64,000 nt of DNA, from contig CM054158.1 in the NCBI GenBank assembly GCA_028751875.1, positions 53,479,231 to 53,543,230 on the forward strand, in the 5' to 3' direction. Made by a program: the position numbers and the translations under genes. The stretch comes from Rapana venosa. Taxonomy: Eukaryota; Mollusca; Gastropoda; Neogastropoda; Muricidae. Shown here piece after piece: positions 58,267 to 64,000 of this stretch. The notes under the pieces are model-generated. The model saw only the letters and a list, made by a program, of their open reading frames with translations, was not told the DNA's origin and did not search any database. Within the stretch, counting starts at the first letter, position 1; each line of letters opens with the position of its first letter.

Positions 58267-58703
58267 AACACCACACACCAAACACTCAAGCACACACCAC
58301 CACACACACATAACATGCCGTGGCATCGCCGCCACACACACACTGACATACACAACATTAAAAACACAAGCTTGCCGCGCGTGCGCACACACAACAAAAC
58401 ACACCCACGCTCGCACACTACCTCGCATCACACCTCGCACACACATTACACACACACACACCCTCACTCACACACACAGACACAGACAAAAGACATACAC
58501 ACACACGCACGCACGCACGCATACACATATGAACGTGCGCACCACGCGCGCGCACAACCAAAACACACACACACACAACCCCCCGTCACATACACACGTC
58601 ATACATACACACGCTTTTGTGGCGGTGCGAACACACATGCACACGCACACACACACACACACAATACACAGACACCCGCACACGTACGCTCGCACACACA
58701 TGC

Positions 58704-58754
<51 letters not shown>

Positions 58755-59045
58755 CCCCACCCCCAAACAACACACAACACACCTACTATGTAGGCCTACA
58801 GATTCCTACTGATGTAGAGTATACAGTACCTATGCAACACACACACACACACACACAAAACACACACACACACCCACACACACACCCCCACACACACACG
58901 CGCGCGCGCGCGCGGCGGCACAAACACACACATACCTTACACAAATGCAATACACCCCAAAAACACACACACACACACAACACCACACCCCCACACAACA
59001 CACACACACAAAACACACACACAAAACCCACACAAAGTGACAAAC
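58220..59045. repeat. (CA)n with CG-rich segments
   Basis: Second unit spacer. Includes (CG)8 near 58899-58914 and several ACGCACGC stretches. Confidence 0.9.
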
Positions 59046-59159
59046 ACATTAAACAGGCATGCATACTGGGTGTGTGTTCGTGCGTGCATTTGTGCGTTTG
59101 TGCGTGCGTGAGTGCGTTTGTGCGTGCGTTTGTGCGTGCGTGCATTCTGTGTGTGTGTG

Positions 59160-59425
59160 TTTGCCCGCGCCTGCACCTGATCTGTTGCGTGAGCAAGTGA
59201 TTGCATGCGTGTGTGCCACTGATCTATTATTTTCATCAAATTATTTCTTCAGGGATGAATGCAAGAGGACACAACTGCTGCTGCCTTCATGGTTATAAAA
59301 AGAGGTTGTTTCCCTTACAATGTTATCACGGCAGTGACCAGAAAGCAAGGAGTGCTGGCATTATAGTGCGGAGTTTTGTCTCTTGGTCGATCTGTCAGAT
59401 GGTCGGTAGGCCTACTTGTCTGTGC

Positions 59426-59427
<2 letters not shown>
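59160..59427 (+). repeat. array block 2, copy 2 (cleanest)
   Basis: From GCCCGCGCCTGCACCTGATC through ATTATTTTCATCAAATTATT, AGAGGTTGTTTCCCTTACAA and TGGTCGGTAGGCCTACTTGT into the GTCT run. 59288-59360 is complementary in arrangement to block 1. Confidence 0.87.
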
Positions 59428-59472
<45 letters not shown>

Positions 59473-61008
59473 AGTCTCTCTGCTTGTCTGTCTCTCTGTC
59501 TGTCTTTCTGTCTGTCTGCCTCTGTATCTGTCTGTCTGTCTCTCTGTCTGTCTGTCTATCTGTCTGTCTATCTATCTGTCTGCCTCTGTGTCTGTCTGTC
59601 TGTCTCTGTCCCGTTGCCTGTATCTGTCTGTCTGTCTCTGTCTGTCTGTCTATCTCTGTCTGTCTTTTCTCTGTCTGTCTGTCTCTGTCTGTCTGGGCTA
59701 AACTCTGTGTGTCTCTCTGTCTGTCTCTGTCTGTCCCTCTGTCTGTCCCCTGTCCCCTCTGTCTGTCTCTGTCTGTCCTCTGTCTGTCTCTCTCCTCTGT
59801 CCTGTCTGTCTCTCTCTGTCTCTCTAATCACTGTCTGTCTGTCTCTGTCTGTCTGTTTGTCTGTCTGTCTCTGACTGTCTGTCTGTCTGTTTTCTCTGTT
59901 AGTCTCTCTGCTTGTCTGTCTCTCTGTCTGTCTTTCTGTCTGTCTGCCTCTCTGTGTCTGTCTGTCTGTCCCCTCTGCGTCTCTGTCCTGTCTCTGTCTG
60001 GGCTATCTGTCTGTCTGGTCTGTTTGTCTGTCTGTATCTGTCTGTCTGTCTGTTTTGTATCTGTCTGTCTATGTAAGTCTGTCTCTGTCTGTCTGTCTCT
60101 GTCTGTCGTCTCTGACTGTCTGTATGTTTGACTGTCTGTCCTGTCTCTGTCGGTCTGTCTCTGTCTCTTTGTCTGTCCCTGTCTGTGGTCTGTCTGTCTG
60201 TCTGTGTCTGTCTGTCCTCTACCTGTATGTCTGTCTGTTTTTTGTTTGTCTGTCTGTCTGTCTCGTCTGTCTGTCCCCTGTCTGTCTATCTGTCTGTCTC
60301 TTTGTCCTGTCTGTCTCTGTCTGTCTTCTGTTGTTTTTGTCTTCTGTCTCTCTGTCGTCTGTCTGTCTCTGTCTGTCCCCTGTCTGTCTCTGTCTGTCTG
60401 TCTGTACCTGTCTGTCTCTACCTGTCTGTCTGTCTGTCTGTCCTGTCGTCTATCTGTCTGTCTGTTCTGTCTGTCAGTCTGTCATCTCTGTCTGTCAGTC
60501 TGTCTGTCTCTGTCTGTCTGTCTCCGTCTGTCTGTATGTCTGTCTCTATCTGTCTGTCTGTCTCTGTCTGTCTGTCTGTCTGTCTGTCCCCATCTCTCTG
60601 TCTGAATCTGCGTGTCTGTCTCTCTCTGTCAGTCTGTCTCTGTCTGTCTGTCTTCTCTGTCTGTCTGTTGTCTTCTCTGTCTGTCTGTCTCTATGTCTCT
60701 GTCTGTCTCTGTTTGTCCGTCTCTGTCTGTCTGTCTCTTTGTCTGCCTGTCTGTCTCTGTCTGTCTGTCTGTCTCTCTGTGTCTGTCTCTGTCTGTCTCT
60801 TCTCTCTCTGTCGTCTCTGTCCGTCTGCTCTCTGTCTGTCTCTGCCTGTCTGTCTCTGTCTGTCTGTCTTTCTATCTCTATCTGTCTCTGTCTTTCTGTC
60901 TGTCTGTCCCTCTCTGTCTGTCTGTCTGTCTCTGTCTGTCTGTCTCTATGTCTGTTTGTCACTATCTCTGTCTATCTGTCTGTTTGTCTGTCTCTATCTT
61001 TCTCTCTG
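59418..61008. repeat. (GTCT)n / (CTGTCTCTGT)n microsatellite, 1.6 kb
   Basis: Near-pure C/T/G with GTCT periodicity; open in several frames for 130-480 codons through composition alone. Confidence 0.95.
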
Positions 61009-63429
61009 TCACACACCACACAACCCACACCACACATCACTTCACACCACTCTACATTACCACACCACATCACAAAACAATCACATCATCACACCACTAC
61101 ACCACACCATCACATAACCACACAACTACAACACACCACATCACCACACAAGCACACCACATCACTACACCACCACACTACTAGACCACATTACACCTCT
61201 CCACACCACACCACACCCCACAAGCACACCACCTTACTACATCACCACACCACACCACATAACCACATCACTAAGCCACATGAGCAAACAACAATACCAC
61301 ACCACAACACCAAACAAGTACATCATGACACCAACACGCCACACACCACACACCACCCCACCACACCACCATACCTTACCACCACATACCACACAACTAC
61401 ACCATTAACCTTACCACCACCACACCACTCATACCCCACCATACACCATACCACCACCACCACCACCATACCTTACCACCACATCACCATACCACCATAA
61501 CCTTACCACCATACCACATCATACCTACCACCACATCATACCACAATCACCAACCATAACCTTACCACACACCATTACCATAACCACCACATCACCACAC
61601 CACCATACCTTACCACCACATCACCACACCACCATACCTTACCACCACATCATACCACCACATCACCACACCACCATACCTACCACCACATCATACCACC
61701 ACATCACCATCACACACCAAACCTTACCACACACATCCATACCACACACACACCAACCACATACCATACCACACCAACCACTACACACACATACACCACA
61801 CCACCAACACCACTCACACAACACACCACCATACATACCACCACATCAACCACCACATCACCACACCACCATACCTACCACACACAATCATACCACACAC
61901 ATCACCACAACCACCATACCCATATACACACCACACACCATACCACCAAACATTTCACCACAACCACCACCATAACCACACACATCACCACCACATCACA
62001 TACCACCAACTACCATACCACCCACATCACACACTCACCACCACATACCTTACACCACCACACCACACATACCACACACCATACCTTACCAACCACATCA
62101 TCAACCACCACATCCACCACACCAACCATACACCACCACCGTCACACTACCATACACACAAACCACCACACCACCACACCACGATACACACCACACCACA
62201 TCACTACACCACACCACACCACACTACACCACACCACCATATCACACACACCACATCACAATAGCACACAAATCTACACTACACACCACTACCACACTCA
62301 CACCACCACACCACACCACTACAGGACCACACACCAAACCAAACATAACACCACACATACCACCACCACACCACACTTCATACACTGCACCAAATCAACA
62401 CACCACAACACTCACCATACAATACCACCACACCACACCGAGCATCACATCACCACACCACACCACCACACACCACACAACACAGACCACACACATCACC
62501 ACATCCACACCACACCACATAAAACACACCACACTATACCAACTACACAACACCATTACACCACTCAACACCAAACACACAAGCACACTACACCACACCA
62601 CATACACCACTCCACACTACCTCACATAACCACATCACACCACAACACCACACCACCACACCACACTGCCCAGCAAACCACACCTTCACACCACACCACA
62701 TCATCATACACGACACGACACCATACCACACCACTACACCACCACACTTCCACACCACACACCACCACACACACACCTCCACATCACACCACACACGTCT
62801 ATCATCTACACCACACCACTACACACACCACCTATGCACCACACCTTCATCACCTACACCTTACATCATACAACTATATCACATAACCTACACACACCAC
62901 CTACATCTCCTACATCAACTATATCACCTACACACACACCTACATCACACAACTACACCATACCACATAATTACACCACCTACATTAGCTACACCAGACC
63001 ACTTAAATGGCACATTAAATGACACCACTTAAATGACACCACTTACACCACACCACCTACCTAGATCGCCTACACCAACACACACTCCCTACACCCACCC
63101 AACCACACCACACCACCAATTGCATCACACCAAACCAAACTTCACTACACCACATCCACAACCACATGACCACCACCACACCAAACGTCCACACCACAAT
63201 ATACCAGACCAACACCACATCCACACCAGAACACACACACACATTCACACCACACCACACCAAACACAGAAATACACACAACACCACACCACACCACACC
63301 ACACACCACACCACACCAAACATAACACACACACACCACACCAAACACAACACACACACACCACCCACCACACCACACCAACCACACACACACACACACA
63401 CACACCACACACACAACACCCACACACAC

Positions 63430-63440
<11 letters not shown>
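61009..63440. repeat. CCACA-type satellite, stretch 3
   Basis: About 2.4 kb. Compared with stretches 1 and 2 it has many more T-containing variants (CCATACCTTACCACCACATC around 61480-61720), so it has a partly different monomer set. Ends in a pure CA run before block 1. Confidence 0.92.
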
Positions 63441-63465
<25 letters not shown>

Positions 63466-63474
63466 GACTACAAT

Positions 63475-63619
63475 GCAAGGACTGCTAGCAGTCTGCTCAT
63501 TGCCGTCTTACTGGTCTAAGGGAAACAACCTCTTTTAGTAGCTAGTGGAACACAGAAAACTGAGGTGAGCTCCCTTAAAAAACCCAAGCTCAGTAACGGT
63601 CAGTGGTAGACTGGGTCTT
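63475..63619 (+). repeat. array block 1, copy 3 (cleanest)
   Basis: GCAAGGACTGCTAGCAGTCT, TAAGGGAAACAACCTCTTTT, GAGGTGAGCTCCCTTAAAAA and GTCAGTGGTAGACTGGGTCT. The usual CA spacer does not follow; SINE B sequence does, so the array ends or is interrupted here. Confidence 0.88.
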
Positions 63620-63654
63620 TATTTATTTTAAAAAAAATTACTTATTTATGCCAC

Positions 63655-63863
63655 TTTAAGTCACGAGATTTCTCTGCGTGAAATGAAATTCGGGCTGCTC
63701 TGCCCGGGGAGAACGCGTCGCCACAAGAGCAGCGCCACCTTTTCTCTTTTTGTTTTTGGGTCTGAACTGTATTTGTTTCCCTATCAGAGTGGCTTCTTTC
63801 TACAGAATTTTGCCAGGGACAACTCTCTTGTTGCCGTGGGTTCTTTTACGTTCGCTGAATAAT
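63655..63863 (-). mobile_element. SINE family B, 3' half (antisense)
   Basis: Matches 22053-22250: GAGATTTCTCTGCGTGAAAT, CCACAAGAGCAGCGCCACCT and TTGTTGCCGTGGGTTCTTTT. It stops at GCTGAATAAT, without the tRNA-like head. Confidence 0.85.
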
Positions 63864-63879
63864 CCCGTTTGGACCCCAA

Positions 63880-63925
63880 GTTTTCCTCCCCATCCATTAG
63901 ACTATGAGTGGTAATCTGGGCGCTA

Positions 63926-63956
<31 letters not shown>

Positions 63957-64000
63957 CGTGTGTTACGCATAATTATTTAGCGCACATAAAAGAACCCACA
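63880..64000 (+). mobile_element. SINE family B, central part (sense), cut by window end
   Basis: CCATTAGACTATGAGTGGTA, TTTCGGATGAGACGATAAAC and GCACATAAAAGAACCCACA read in the opposite orientation to the preceding piece. The head is absent and the rest lies beyond the window. Confidence 0.83.

Larger units (their letters stand above)
50865..63625. repeat. tandem array of a composite unit of about 5.2-5.4 kb
   Basis: Block 1 copies at 52831, 58046 and 63475 (spacings 5215 and 5429) alternate with block 2 copies at about 53958 and 59160, with a partial block 2 at 51325 and a doubtful block 1 at 50865. Between block 1 and block 2 lies CA/CG microsatellite; between block 2 and the next block 1 lie GTCT repeats and then a CCACA-type satellite. 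The order is the same in each unit, so these are tandem copies and not independent insertions. The first unit is shorter. Confidence 0.82.

Noticed and set aside
59201..61500. Cys/Leu/Ser/Val-rich frames up to 481 codons
   Set aside because: Translation of GTCT repeats. The apparent cysteine richness comes from TGT codons in CTGT repeats and does not indicate disulfide-rich peptides.

Overview
This window looks like intergenic, repeat-dominated nuclear DNA from a mollusc, most likely a gastropod. That assignment is my inference. It rests on several dispersed repeat families whose texture I associate with snail genomes, on very dense CA/GT/GA/TCTG microsatellites, and on the absence of compact genes. 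I found no convincing intact protein-coding gene, no rRNA gene, no free-standing tRNA gene and no CRISPR array. Almost every long open frame is a by-product of a low-complexity tract. The sequence also contains two assembly gaps (1-223 and 23501-24000).

Layout. About 0.2-9 kb: a large ATCT microsatellite, a broken reverse-transcriptase tail, scattered tRNA-derived SINEs and a nearly complete but dead CR1/L2-like LINE (2890-6245). About 9-14 kb: alternating GA, CATA, poly-C and GT tracts with antisense SINE 3' ends. About 14-17.4 kb: an antisense non-LTR element in which endonuclease, linker and reverse transcriptase remain readable in order. About 17.5-30 kb: further copies of the first LINE family in both orientations, several SINE families, one candidate exon (20643-21134, minus) and the 500-N gap. 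About 30-35.9 kb: a 1.1 kb TCTG tract, a minisatellite of hairpin-forming monomers, a 131-bp direct duplication and more SINEs. About 36-38.5 kb: a reverse-transcriptase fragment, a SINE and a CCAAT-bearing short tandem repeat. About 38.5-50.5 kb: a stretch whose homopolymer-rich texture suggests poor consensus quality, although SINE copies remain recognisable; it holds one short cysteine-patterned frame (45293-45511). About 50.9-63.6 kb: a tandem array of a composite unit of about 5.2-5.4 kb. The window ends in an inverted pair of SINE pieces.

How parts relate. At least three SINE families (called A, B and C here) carry tRNA-like A and B boxes, so each should have an internal RNA polymerase III promoter and depend on a LINE for retroposition. 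The most abundant LINE family here has at least six copies sharing one 3' end and a TTA-type microsatellite tail. The most distinctive structure is the composite array. Each repeat has a conserved block 1, a CA/CG microsatellite, a conserved block 2 whose core is the inverse of block 1, a GTCT microsatellite, and a long, nearly G-free CCACA-type satellite.
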